Assembly (NCBI GenBank): GCA_019321725.1 | Contig: CM033107.1 | Location: forward strand, 18,529,445-18,593,444 | Length of the DNA stretch: 64,000 nt | Origin: Paulownia fortunei | Lineage: Eukaryota; Streptophyta; Magnoliopsida; Lamiales; Paulowniaceae | Direction of reading: 5' to 3' | Part shown: one piece after another, positions 36,621 to 48,053 of the stretch | Layout of the letters: every line of letters starts with the position of its first letter | Numbering within the stretch: position 1 is the first letter of the stretch | Translations under genes and position numbers: made by a program | The notes under the pieces: model-generated | What the model was told of the DNA's origin: nothing | Seen by the model: only the letters and a program-made list of their open reading frames with translations | Databases searched by the model: none

Positions 36621-37085
36621 CATCCATTTGCCATATCTCATAGTCATAATATGCATATATGGCTAATAGTATGTGAATGGATTTAAGCTTCGCTACTGGC
36701 GAAAAAGTTTCCTCATAATTAATTCATTACTTCTAAGTATAAGCTTTTGCTACCAGTCGTGCCTTATAGGTCGCTACCTCTCCATCTACTCCAAGCTTCT
36801 GCTTCTAGACCCATTTGCAACCAATGGGAACAATTCCCTATGGTGGGTCCACCAAGGTTCATACCTTGTTGGAGTACATGGAGTTCATCTCAGATTGCAT
36901 AGCTTCTTACCACTTCTCCGAGTCGATGTCAGACATCGCCTCTCCATAACTTCTTGGATCATTATCTAAGGAGAGTCTTTCTTATTTGTCCTCTAACAAC
37001 AAGTTGTACCTCGTAGGTACCGTTAAGACACTTTTAGATCTTCGAAGAGGTTGTGCCTCAGAGGGCCAGCATCAGCCGATGTGTC
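36621..37085 (-). pseudogene. Copia C integrase-RT linker
   Basis: By alignment with copia B (11870-12240), this is the linker between integrase and RT; reading frames are broken. It ends at 37085, where gypsy LTR sequence begins (TGATAAATTGG). Confidence 0.75.
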
Positions 37086-37752
37086 TGATAAATTGGTTTT
37101 ATACCAATAATTCATATGTCTTTTGATTAACATTTAGTTTGTTTTCAAGTATTTTTGTTACTTTTTATGCATTTAGTTTGAAATCTTGTAGGTAATGACA
37201 ATAAGAGAAGAAAATGGAAAGAAATAAAAAATGGTAGAAATGTTTAGGAATTCGAGTTGTGGTGCTACTGATGGCAGTTTTCGTATTTTACTCATAACTC
37301 TTGGCCCCAATTTCATATAAACTTCATTCTTGATCCAATGGAAATCCAAGAGATATATATACAACTTTTATGTTTACCACAAAATCTAATTCATTCTATT
37401 TCAATGAGAAACATCGAGTTCAATGGTCACCACGGAATGAACTTTTCTAGTATGACACATTATGGAATTTCTAGAATAACTCTCTCCAAAGATGTCCTAT
37501 TTAGTTCATTTCGTGCCCCTAGAAATCCAAGACACATATCTACAATTCATTAGAAGAAAACCAAATCCAATTCAGCTTAAAAAGAGATCAAAAATTAGTT
37601 GCAATGGGCTGAACAGTATCAAAGTGCTCAAATGAGGCTGCCAGGACAGAATGCCTGGCGCCTAGGCACCAAAACAGAGCGCCTAGGCACCGTCCAAGGC
37701 TTACAAGATAGAATACACAGTGCCTAAGCACCGTTATTCCATACCTAGACGC
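37086..37752 (+). repeat. Gy1-family LTR fragment, plus strand
   Basis: It starts TGATAAATTGGTTTTATACC and matches the reverse complement of 6450-7103 for its whole length. It runs into the assembly gap, so the rest of the LTR and any element body are unseen. The last 110 bases contain four variants of GCGCCTAGGCACC. Confidence 0.88.
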
Positions 37753-37852
37753 NNNNNNNNNNNNNNNNNNNNNNNNNNNNNNNNNNNNNNNNNNNNNNNN
37801 NNNNNNNNNNNNNNNNNNNNNNNNNNNNNNNNNNNNNNNNNNNNNNNNNNNN
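37753..37852. other. Assembly gap (100 N)
   Basis: Exactly 100 N bases, the usual placeholder for a gap of unknown size. It separates a Gy1-family LTR start from the interior of the chromovirus LTR, so at least one LTR end on each side is hidden. Confidence 0.99.
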
Positions 37853-40470
37853 CAATGCATCTCTATAAAATCATGCTAGGAATGCAAGCTCTAGAACCAA
37901 AACATTTCATTTAAAATCATTTTCCATCACTGGGGCCTTGGCCTACCTGCTATACATCGGATAAAGCTCTAAACAATATCAATAATCACATGGCCATAAA
38001 CAAATTGACTCAATCCAAGGGCTATCTCTTGGGATCACCAAAGATACATCCCCAATCTTCCCTTGTGATCCCCCAAAAGTCTTCCCACCAGCGGAATCAA
38101 TAAGGGCACAGTCAAGTGGCCTACCCTCTCGTGACCACCAGAGGCACACCCCCTGTCAACCCCTATGATTATCTGAGAAGTAACACTCACAGCACCCCAA
38201 AATATCACTTAAGCATGCCTCACATGCCTCGGTACACTAGTAGTGGCCAACTAAAATATTTTTTTTTCTGAAAATCATGTCTCAAATCATATCATGCCTA
38301 CAAGAACCTCAACTATACTCATATGCCGTGCATGCACATATAAATGCTTATGAATGGTATGTTCAATATGAAATGCAAGTCATCTTGCTTTCAATATTTT
38401 TTAAAAATCATAAGACTCTTAAAATACATACTATACTTGTCATCCAATCAATTTAAATATAATCAACACATTAGATATAAGTGCTTCAAAATATACAATG
38501 TTTATGCATTGTAGTCGCAAATAGATCTTTACTTACCTTTGATCGGTTGTATTACTTTTAGGTTTCTTAAGTATTACTCCCTAACCCTATTTGTGAAATA
38601 ATATATAAAAATACAAGATATCAATCACCATCCTCAATTAACAAGTTCATTATACCTAATGTAGTATAAAGATCGTGAATCTCAATCTGATTAAACTACC
38701 TTACCACTTAGAAACTATAACCAAATACAAACTTCCACGCATCTTTATTCCATATCTTAAATGTACGCAAACCTCACTTAATTGATGTATTATAACTTTT
38801 ATAACATCCCCCTAAAATTTAGGGATCAAATTAACCACATCTATGTTAGAACATGTTAATGAACAAAATGAGACAGATTAACAACTTCATATTTTCTTGT
38901 TGCCACATTAGTTTACATGATAATTTTTATACCTTTAGACATATTCATTCACTCTTTAATTTTTATCAAACTTAGCTAACATCAAGAAAAATGTAACCAT
39001 GTCATATAATGGCTAAAACTCAAGGATATAGTATCCCAAGTTCTGCTCCTTTCATAGCATACTGAAATAGCTTTTTCCTACCATGACAGTTTTGCGCACT
39101 TCATGACATTAATGGTTTTGGCACCCTTAAGTAAATTCAATCACTCCCACTTTTTACCCCACTTAGATAACATATACACAGAGACAACCAGGTCATATTA
39201 TTGCCAAAAATAATGGATTTAGTACTGTAAAACAAGTCCCATTCACAAAGGACAAAATCTAAAATTCGATGGTGATAGTTTTGAACATCTCTTTAATTAT
39301 CATGCCATGTTTTAATTCCTAAGCTATACAAACCTATTTACATAAAAATAACTCATGTATAAACATGTTCATGATGATAAATATAGGATTTACCCAAGGT
39401 TTCTTGCATATTTCAAGCTCAATAAACTAGAAATCAACATATGCACATATTCTGCCCCTTAATGGTTCTATTATGTGTTTGCAACTACAAATCATTCTTT
39501 TATACATAATAATCCTATAAATAACCTCTAACATCATCATGAACAAGATAAGAATCTTAATAAAACACAAAACCCTCAAATAATATAAAAATTAATGTCA
39601 AAACTATAGATAAACCTTACCTATGTCAGTTTCTGCTTCTACTTGTGATTACTACTTCCTTTTGCTTCCTTTGTCCTTTTCTATCACTTGGAATCACTTA
39701 GCACCAGCTTAGAGAGATTTTGACATGATTTTGGACCCTAATAATAACTAAAAAATAGTTGAGGGTCGTGGGTAAATGGATAAGAGTGAAGGAAAGTTTG
39801 AGGTGGCACTTGAGGTGCTTGCTTAAGCTTGGTAGCAAGCAGGAAGTTGTAAGTTGTGTTATAAATCTGATCTTTCATCCATATTTCAAGCCTAGATCGG
39901 ATGTATCTTACTATATATTAATTCTATTTCATCCTATTTTAATTACCACAAGATTCCATAGATAATTCATAAGCTAATTTCCTAGTCGTTCATTTAATTT
40001 CTTACCTGATTGTCACCCGATTCTTAAATAAATGTCCATATTAAAAATTATATAATCTTATACATAAATGAATATTGTAATATGACCTTTGAATCATATT
40101 ATCTTATGTCTAATGTCCCAAATATGCAATTTACCGATATATACTTTTGAAATACCTGGATGAAATCGAATCAAACTATATAAGGTTACTAGTAACAACT
40201 TTAACACTTCAAAATTATAATCTATATATCCCATCGATATCCAATATGGATCAGCCTCATTTTCTTCTTATTTCAATTTAATGTTGATTACTTATATTAT
40301 GATGATCGACAACTAACTCCATATGAGATTTTCTAGAAATTTAATGATCAAATTTGGTTATAAGATAAAACGGATCATGCCATGTTAGTTTTAATGTAAG
40401 CACATATGAATAATATGTAATGCTTGAATTATCTTGGCCAAGTGAGTAGTGTGAGTTTCGCATATTACAT
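37853..40470 (-). repeat. Chromovirus E 3' LTR, one end lost in the gap
   Basis: It aligns end to end with about 44421-46999, from ATGCATCTCTATAAAATCA to GCATATTACA. The first roughly 580 bases present in the other LTR are missing here because of the gap. By eye the two LTRs differ at scattered sites, including small indels, so insertion is not recent. Confidence 0.9.
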
Positions 40471-40486
40471 CCTCCTCTCCTTATAA
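40471..40486 (-). other. Chromovirus E polypurine tract
   Basis: The minus strand reads ATAAGGAGAGGAGGA directly before the LTR start TGTAATATGC. Confidence 0.8.
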
Positions 40487-40960
40487 AAAATTCATCCCTG
40501 AAATTTTACTTATAAAAAAACTCTAGATATTTAATAATCATTTTATGCTTCCTTTCCCAAGCAATTTCTTCTGTTGATTGACTTCTCCTCAATATTTTAA
40601 CTACTGAGATATTATCATTTTGAAGTTTCTTTACATCCATTACTAAAATTTCTGTAGGTCTTTCTTCATATCTCCAACCTCAATTTAGTTTTATTGGTTT
40701 CTTCTTCAGTAAATGAGATAGATTCATGCTACACTTCCTTAAAATGAACACATGGAACATATTGTGAACTCAAGACATTGATGCAAAGAGGTCGAGTTTA
40801 CAGGCAATATCCCCAATTCTCTTAGTAATGCAAACCAAACCAATGTACCTAGGATCAAGTTTGTAAATAACATCCCTAATTTTTTTTCTGCCCAAGCCGC
40901 ATAATCCCTTTCATTGGAGATACCTTAAAAATTTGATCCCATATCATAAATTGCAGCGAT
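40487..40960 (-). pseudogene. Chromovirus E integrase C-terminus with chromodomain
   Basis: On the minus strand, KVSPMKGIMRLG (about 40900-40935), DPRYIGLVCITKRIGDIACK and VHNMFHVFILRK form the chromovirus integrase C-terminal (GPY/F) module. It is followed by the chromodomain: GWRYEERPTEIL, KILRRSQSTEEIAWERKHKM and IIKYLEFF, ending near 40500. Chromodomains of this class direct insertion toward heterochromatin marks. At least one stop (just before GWRYEE) and frame changes show decay. Confidence 0.85.
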
Positions 40961-41194
40961 ATTCCTCTTTAAGCTGCATAACTCTATGGTCACCTCTAAC
41001 TAGTTTCCATACATTGGTAATTTGTTCTACAACTTCTATCATTTCCCAAATCATATTCAGCCTAAAAGAACACCAAATTTATTTCAATAAAATGATGGTC
41101 TGTATTTTTTTTATCATGCAATGCCTCATAGAGAATTATCCTAAGTAGTCTTATTACTGTTGTCATAAGAAATTCCACCTAAGGAAAAATTTTC

Positions 41195-41420
41195 TCAATT
41201 GACATCAACAATCTAGTGCACAAGCTCTAAGCATATTTTGCAAAGTCTAATTTGTTTGTTTTGATTGCCCATTAATGCATGGATGATCTCAACACTAAAA
41301 TATAATTTTATTCCCAATACCTGATGTAAGATCTTCTAGGAAGTGGACAAAGACCTTAAATCTATATCAAAACTAATTGACACTAATAAACCATAAAGTC
41401 TAACTACTTCCTATACATTT
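41195..41420 (-). pseudogene. Chromovirus E integrase core fragment
   Basis: Minus-strand frames give VSISFDIDLRS (usual VSIVSDRDPRF), ILHQVLGIKLYFS, INGQSKQTN and LQNMLRACAL, all typical of Tekay/Del integrase cores. Stops and a frame change fall between the pieces. The DDE residues cannot all be confirmed. Confidence 0.75.
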
Positions 41421-42639
41421 ATCTTTCCACATATTTCCATGGAATACCTAGGGTAAATTGAGAAAGAATAAGCATATCCAGTTAACCTATGAACAATAAC
41501 CCAATTCCATTATCATATACAAAATTCCTAAATGCTTTCCATTTTCACCTGAAAATCAAAGTAGAACTAAATCATTCCAACATATGTACTTTTACATATA
41601 TCCCTTTTTTGTGGCAAACCAAATATTAACAATAATAGTTCGTCTACTATCTGATATCTATAGATTTTCTTGAGATCACAAACATCATTCATACCACTAA
41701 ATAAAACAAATAAAAAGGTACATGATCATCACCTAAAATTTAGTCTTACAATTTCTTATCCCTCATTTTTACATCTATCTCTTATTTAGAGATTACTATC
41801 ACTTATCAAAAAAATCTACTTAAGTGCCTTTTATGTCTTTCTTAATTGTAACCTTTCATCGACCTTATTTTGAGCATTTGAAATCGAATCAATCAAAATC
41901 AATCTCACCAAAATATTAATAAACAGATAATTCACCATTTACTCTAATTCATCCTCTATACAACCCTCAATTCCCATAATAGTTTATGATGTAAAATTTG
42001 TATGAATATTAGTCTATTGAGATATTTTATTCCAATGACATCTGTAGTTAGATGGATCATACAATATATTCACTTACTAATAATGTCCATCATTTCTTCA
42101 AGTTCAACTCCTTTTGAGTATATAGACATTTCAAGTACTTTAGTTTTGTAATGTCATATGTAGTATTACATAAATAATCTAATTAACTCGAAGAGTGTTG
42201 AGTAACTTTCCTTTATTAAATAAAACATATACCAAAACCTAATGAGATGCACCACCATACACAATAAATAACTTATATCTAAAGTTGGAGTCACCACCGA
42301 AACTCAAATCAATTCTCTTTAAGTAATTAGAGATTTCTTCTCACTTAGCGAACCATTCAAATTTCATATACCTGCATGTATGATGAAATAAAGCGATAAC
42401 AACTTAGGAGAAATTTTGACTAAATTCCCAATAATATCACTAACCCATAAACTATTTCTTATTTCTATCATATTTATTGGTCTTCCCTATTTCAATACAA
42501 TCTCGAAGTTTTGAATACTTACAAGGACATCTTCTTAAGAAAATTACAAGTCCCAAAAATAAATATTGTATTACATAACCAAAAGATTGCATTTACAAAA
42601 TTGAACAAATAATTTTTTACTTTCTTAGAGTTTCCAAAA

Positions 42640-42810
42640 ACATATTAAAAGGTCAATCATATTTCTTCTCGTTGTACACTAAGATATCATTAATAAATAT
42701 CACCTTAAACATACCCATATAGAATTATCAAACACGTTATTCATCATGTATATCAAAATAATTAAGACATTAGTCAACCCAATAGCACAACAAGAAAATC
42801 ATAATTATTT
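42640..42810 (-). pseudogene. Chromovirus E reverse transcriptase fragment
   Basis: On the minus strand, GLTNVLIILIYMMNNVF, then a frame change, then VIFINDILVYNEKKYD. The active site FIDDI reads FINDI, so a catalytic Asp is lost. Regions 41421-42639 (expected RNase H/integrase N-terminus) and 42811-43816 hold no motif I could read. Confidence 0.75.
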
Positions 42811-43816
42811 CAATCTTAAAATCAATCCTCAAGGTCACAACAGCTCATCTTAATTTACCAAATAATCTTAAGATGAAAATCTGTACTTATTACAAATTAT
42901 TACTCAATTCAGTTGCAATGAAAAATACATAATCTCAAAATTCATCTTTCTTCTAGGTGAATATGAAGTGGAGCTTGTTTAGGAGAAACACTAGACCTTA
43001 ATACCTTGCCTAACATTATAACAATATCACTTAGGATTCATTGAATTTGGATAGGTGTATATGATAAACTAAAAGAGAGATTGGATTTGTTCTTACAACT
43101 ATATCAAGGATAAAATCAATTGGTTAGTCAATAGCATACCCAATAACTTATTTTCAACATGTATCAATAGATCTGAGATCACACAAATGGATTTTTAGTA
43201 AACTTGGTCATTTCTAAAAATTCTAACATAACCTAAAGATCGATAATGACCTTACATTCTCTTTCACAATAACTGTAGAAAGTTATAATTTAACAATCTT
43301 CTTTATTTTTTGCAAATAGTAAATATTTTCCTGCTATGGTCTCTATAAAATTTCTCAATTTCATCACCTAGAATTCAAAAGTCTTAATAATCTTGAAATA
43401 ATCCACAATATATAATTATCAATAAATCAATCAACACCAAAATGTTATATCATAATACCAATATAACAAAATTAACTTAGAGCTCTTGACATCTAATTAG
43501 TTGATCTTGAACTTCTAGAAGAAATTAAAACATTGTAATTAACCTCATATATATATCAAGTACCCTATCCAATATTATTACATACTCAGTGGATAATAGA
43601 GAATATGAAGCTCCAAAGATAGAATACCAAACATAAGTTTTATACATGTTCTTACTGATGGGTCTGTCTCAGCATTATTTTGTATAAAATCTTAAAACAC
43701 ATGGCCAATATTATTCATGAAATACAAAATAAATTATACAATAAATAAAACTTACTGGTACGGTTAAGCTCCACCAGTTTCAAAGGTCATGTACATGGAC
43801 AATCTACAGAACCACA

Positions 43817-43834
43817 AACTGGGCTCTGATACCA
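43817..43834 (-). other. Chromovirus E primer-binding site (tRNA-iMet type)
   Basis: The minus strand reads TGGTATCAGAGCCCAGTT three bases after the LTR end, complementary to the 3' end of initiator methionine tRNA, the usual primer for chromoviruses. Confidence 0.9.
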
Positions 43835-43837
43835 CTC

Positions 43838-46800
43838 TGTAACATCCCCACCAATAAATATAGGTATTGGTATAACAATAATTTTTACCAGATTGCACAT
43901 GTGTGTGCATGTGTATATATATATATTGTCAAATATAGCACTTTGACAAATAGTAAAGTATTTTCTCACATATAAGCCTGTATATAGAAATATCATCATT
44001 TACATAAAAATACAACACCCATAATAGTCACACTATTATTAGACTGATTTACTATCAAATTTCAAGAGTTATATAGGACACGACATCCCAAAGTTATAAT
44101 ATGATAGACTCAAAAATTAAAATAATAGTCAATGCTTTTAGAGTAAGTAAGGATATTTTGTATCTTATAGTCCTTTAAATATAGTCAATAATTTACATAA
44201 TAATAATGAATATAAAAATTAAAATATACCCATAACACAACCCAGCAAGTCATCATCTATGTACAGTGATCCTCAGAAGCCTCTGGGAGCTCCAACAACA
44301 AGCCCAGTAAGTCTTAGAGTTTCATATATCACCATGCTCACCTACAATGCATGAACAACATGAGCTAATGCTCAATAAGTAAAAACCATGCATGTTGAAA
44401 AGATAATCTAACATATGTGCGATGCATATTTATAAAATCAAGCCAACAATATAAGCTCTTGAACCAAAATTGTTCATTTAAAATCATTTTCCATCACTGG
44501 CCCTTGGCCTACCTACTATACACTAGATAGAGCTCTGAACAATATCAAAAATTATATGGCCATAAAAAAATTGACTCAGTCCAAGGGTCTTCTCCTAGGA
44601 TCACCAGAGGTCCACCCCCTATCTTCCTCTATGATCCTCCAAAAGTTTTGCCCATTGACGGACATAATTAGGGCACAGTCAAGTGGTCCACCATGTCATG
44701 ACCACCACAGGCATACCCCCTATCAACCCCTATGATACTCTGAGAAGTAGCACTCGCGGTGCCCAAAAATATTACATAAGTATGCCTTACATGCCTCGAT
44801 ATACTACTAGTGGCCAACCAAAATATTTTCTTTCTGAAAATCATGTCTCAAATCATATCGTACAAGCAAGAATCTCAACTACACTCATATATAGTGCATG
44901 CACATGTAAATAATCATGAATGGTATGTTCAATAAGAAATGCAAGTCATCTTGCTCTCAACATATTTCAAGAATCATAAGACTCTTAAAGTACATACTAT
45001 ACTTGTCATCCAATCAATTTAAATATCATCAACACATTAGGTATAAATGCTTCAAGACATACTATGTTAATGGATCTTTATTTACCTTTGATCGGTTGTG
45101 TGTTACTTCTAAGTTTCTTAAGTATTACTCCCGAACCCTAAATGTGAAACTATATGTAAAAATACAACATATCAACCACCATCCTCAATTAACAAGTTCA
45201 TTATATCTAATGTTGTATAAAGATCTTGAATCTCAATTTAATTAGACAACCTTACCACTTAGAAACTATAATGAAATACAACCTTCTACACATCTTTGTC
45301 CTACATCTTAAATGTATTCTAATCTCACTTAATTGGTGTGTTATAACTCTTATAACATCCCCACAAAATTTAGGGATCACATTAACCACATCTATGTTGG
45401 AACATGTTAATGAACCAAATGGGACAAATTCACAACTTCACATGTTCTTGCTGCCACATTAATTTGCATGATGATTTTGATACCCTTAGACATATTCATT
45501 CACTCTCAAATTTTTATCACAGTTAGCTAACATCAAAAGAAATGTAAACATGTCATAGAATGACTAAAACTCACAAATATAGCATCCCAAGTTCAGCTCC
45601 CTTCACAGCATACTGAAACAGATTTTTCCTACCGTGACAGTTTTGCGCACTTCATAACATTAATGGTTTTGGCACCCTTAAGTAAATTCAATCACTCTTA
45701 AATTTTTACCACACTTAGATAACATATAAAAGAGACAACCAGTTCATATTATTGACAAAAATAATGGATTTAGTACTATAAAACAAGTCCCATTCATAGA
45801 GGACAGAATTTGAAATTCGATGGTGACAGTTTTGAGCATCTCTTTAATTATCATGCTATATTTTAATTCCTAAGCTATACAAACCTATATACATAATCAT
45901 AAATCCTGTATAAACACGTTCGCGATGATAAATATAGGATTTACCTAAGGTTTCTTGCATATTTCAAGTTCAATAAACTAGAAATCAACATACACACAGA
46001 TTCTGCCCTTTAGTGGTTCTACTATGTGTTTGCAACAACAAATCATTCTTTTATGCATAATAACCCAATGAATAACCTCTAAATTCATCATGAACAAGAT
46101 AATAATCTTAAGAAAATACAAAACCCTCAAATTATATAAAATGTAATGTCAAAACAGTAGATGAACCTCACATATGTCAGTTTCAGCTTCTACTCGTGAT
46201 TATTACTTCCTTTTGCTTCCTTTACCCTTTTCTATCACTTGGAATAACTTAGAACCAGCTTAAAGAGATTTTGAAATTATTTTGGACCCTGATAGTAACT
46301 AAAAAATAGTTGAGGGTCGTGGGTAAATGGCTAAGAGTGAAGGAAAGCTTGAGGTGGCACTTGAGGTACTTGCTTAAGTTTGGTAGCAAGCATGAGGTGA
46401 CAAGTTGTGTTATAATCTTTCACCCATATTTCAAGCTTAGATCAGATGTGTCTTACTATACATTAATTTTATTGCATCCTATTTTAATTACCACAAGATC
46501 CCATAGATAATTCATAAGCTAATTTACTAGCCATTCATTTAATTTCTTACCCGATTGTCACCCAATTCTTAAATAATTGTCCAAATTAAAAATTATATAA
46601 TCTTATACATAAATGAATACTGTAATATCACCTTTGAATCATATTATCTTATGTCCAATGTCCCAAATATGCAATTTACTGATATATACTTTTGAAATAC
46701 GTGGATGAAATTGAATCAAGCCGTATAAGCTTACTAGCAACAACTTTAACACTTTCAAAATTATAGCCTATATATCCCATTGATATCCATTATTGATCAA

Positions 46801-46999
46801 CATCATTTTATTCTTATTTCAATTTAATGTTGATTACTTATATTATGTCCATATGAGATTTTCTAGAAATTTAATGATCAAATGTGATTATAAGGTGAAA
46901 CGGATCATGCCATGCTAGTTTTAATGCAAGCACATATGAATAATATATAATGCATGAATCATATAGACCAAGTGAGTAGTGTGAGGCTTTTATATTACA
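43838..46999 (-). repeat. Chromovirus E 5' LTR
   Basis: Plus strand TGTAACATCCCCACC to TTATATTACA, 3.16 kb. It duplicates 37853-40470 over its right 2.6 kb. Short plus-strand frames at the same place in both LTRs (about 46310 and 39759) are homologous by descent, not genes. Confidence 0.9.
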
Positions 47000-48053
47000 C
47001 GATTTAACAATTTTTCTCATCCAAACATCTTTCTTCGTAGCATCATATATAGAAATGTATTCTTCGGTGCTAGAATTTGCAGTCATCTCTTGCTTGAAAC
47101 TCTTTTGGCTGACCGCTCCACCATTTATGGTGAGTATGAATCTAGACATTGACTTCGAATCTTCTACATTAGACTGAAAACTAGAATTTGTAAAACCTTT
47201 TAGTTTCAGCTCTCCATTACCATAAACCAAGAATGGATACTTAGTCCTTTTCAAGTACTTGAGGATCGTTTTTATGGCTTTTCAATATCATTCGCCTAGA
47301 TACTGATATCTGCTCATTAGACTCAAAGCATATGCGACATCAAGCCTAGTACATAACATGGCATACATTATGCTTTTAATGGCGGATGTAGGAGGTATGT
47401 GAGTCATCTTTCTCTTTCTTTAGGAGTCTTTGGGGCATAAACTTAGAGAAAGAGATACCATGACTCATAGGGAGAAATCGTCTCTTGGATTCCTACATGT
47501 TAAATCTCTTCAACATCTTATCTATGTACATATATTGGGATAGTTCGATTGCCCTTTTTGATCTATCTGTACAGATCTTGATCCCTAATATGTAGGACGC
47601 ATCTCCTAAATCCTTTAGAGTGAACTGAGTAGACAACCAAGCCTTGGTTGGTTGCAATATCCCTACATCATTCCCAATGAATAGGATGTCATCAACATAA
47701 AGCATAACAAATGTAACTGTGATCCCATTAACCTTCTTATACACACACGATTTATTTGAATTCTTGAGAAAACTAAACACTTAGTTGACTCATTGAATTA
47801 AATGTTCCAACTTCCATAAGCTTTTTTGAGTCCATAAATGGGTCTCTGCTAATTGCTAACCTTTTGCTCATTTTCTTTGGATATGTAGCCCTTTATTATC
47901 GCATATAGATCTCTTCATCAATATTTCCATCTAGGAAGGCAGTCTTCACATCTATCTACCGTAACTTGTAGTCAAGATATACTGATATGTCTAGCAACAT
48001 CCAAAAGGACATAAGCATCGCCACTAGTGAGAAGGTTTCCACATAGTTAAGTC
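47000..48053 (-). pseudogene. Copia D RNase H-RT fragment
   Basis: The RNase H part (47000-47254) has YGNGELKLKGFTNSSFQSN and MSRFILTINGGAVSQKSFKQ. The RT part (47493-47780) has NSNKSCVYKKV, the active site YVDDILFIGNDVGIL, KDLGDASYILGIKI and SQYMYIDKML. The RNase H is cut at 46999 by chromovirus E. The RT N-terminus ends at 48053, where the LTR of copia F begins. It is an older copia broken by two later elements. Confidence 0.85.

Larger units (their letters stand above)
33118..37085 (-). mobile_element. Ty1/copia element copia C (3' LTR plus pol)
   Basis: Minus-strand order: integrase tail (about 37085), RT, RNase H, polypurine tract, 3' LTR. It inserted into the 5' LTR of copia H at 33118 and is itself cut at 37086 by a Gy1-family gypsy LTR. 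The 5' half (gag, most of the integrase, 5' LTR) is absent from the visible sequence and may lie in or beyond the assembly gap at 37753. Confidence 0.85.
37853..46999 (-). mobile_element. Ty3/gypsy chromovirus E (Tekay/Del-like)
   Basis: Two long repeats (37853-40470 and 43838-46999) flank a 3.4 kb interior. The primer-binding site is TGGTATCAGAGC-type. The integrase ends in a chromodomain on the minus strand, which defines a chromovirus. The interior is short for Tekay/Del, because gag and protease are not recognisable between RT and the primer site. LTR ends read TGTAACATCC and ATATTACA. The element is inserted in copia D at its right end; its left end is hidden by the assembly gap. Confidence 0.87.

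Noticed and set aside
37588..37914. Two overlapping open frames running through the N gap
   Set aside because: Their open length comes from untranslatable N bases; the flanks are LTR sequence.
39759..39965. Plus-strand frame similar to another at 46310-46510, suggesting a conserved small protein
   Set aside because: The similarity is explained by the two LTRs of chromovirus E; stops and indels differ and no domain is visible.
44683..45462. Three consecutive plus-strand frames of 76-109 codons
   Set aside because: They lie in the chromovirus LTR, have AT-driven composition and are disrupted in the other LTR copy.
46871..47254. 127-codon frame suggesting an RNase H with a novel C-terminus
   Set aside because: It crosses the joint between copia D and chromovirus E at 46999; the tail is LTR sequence.
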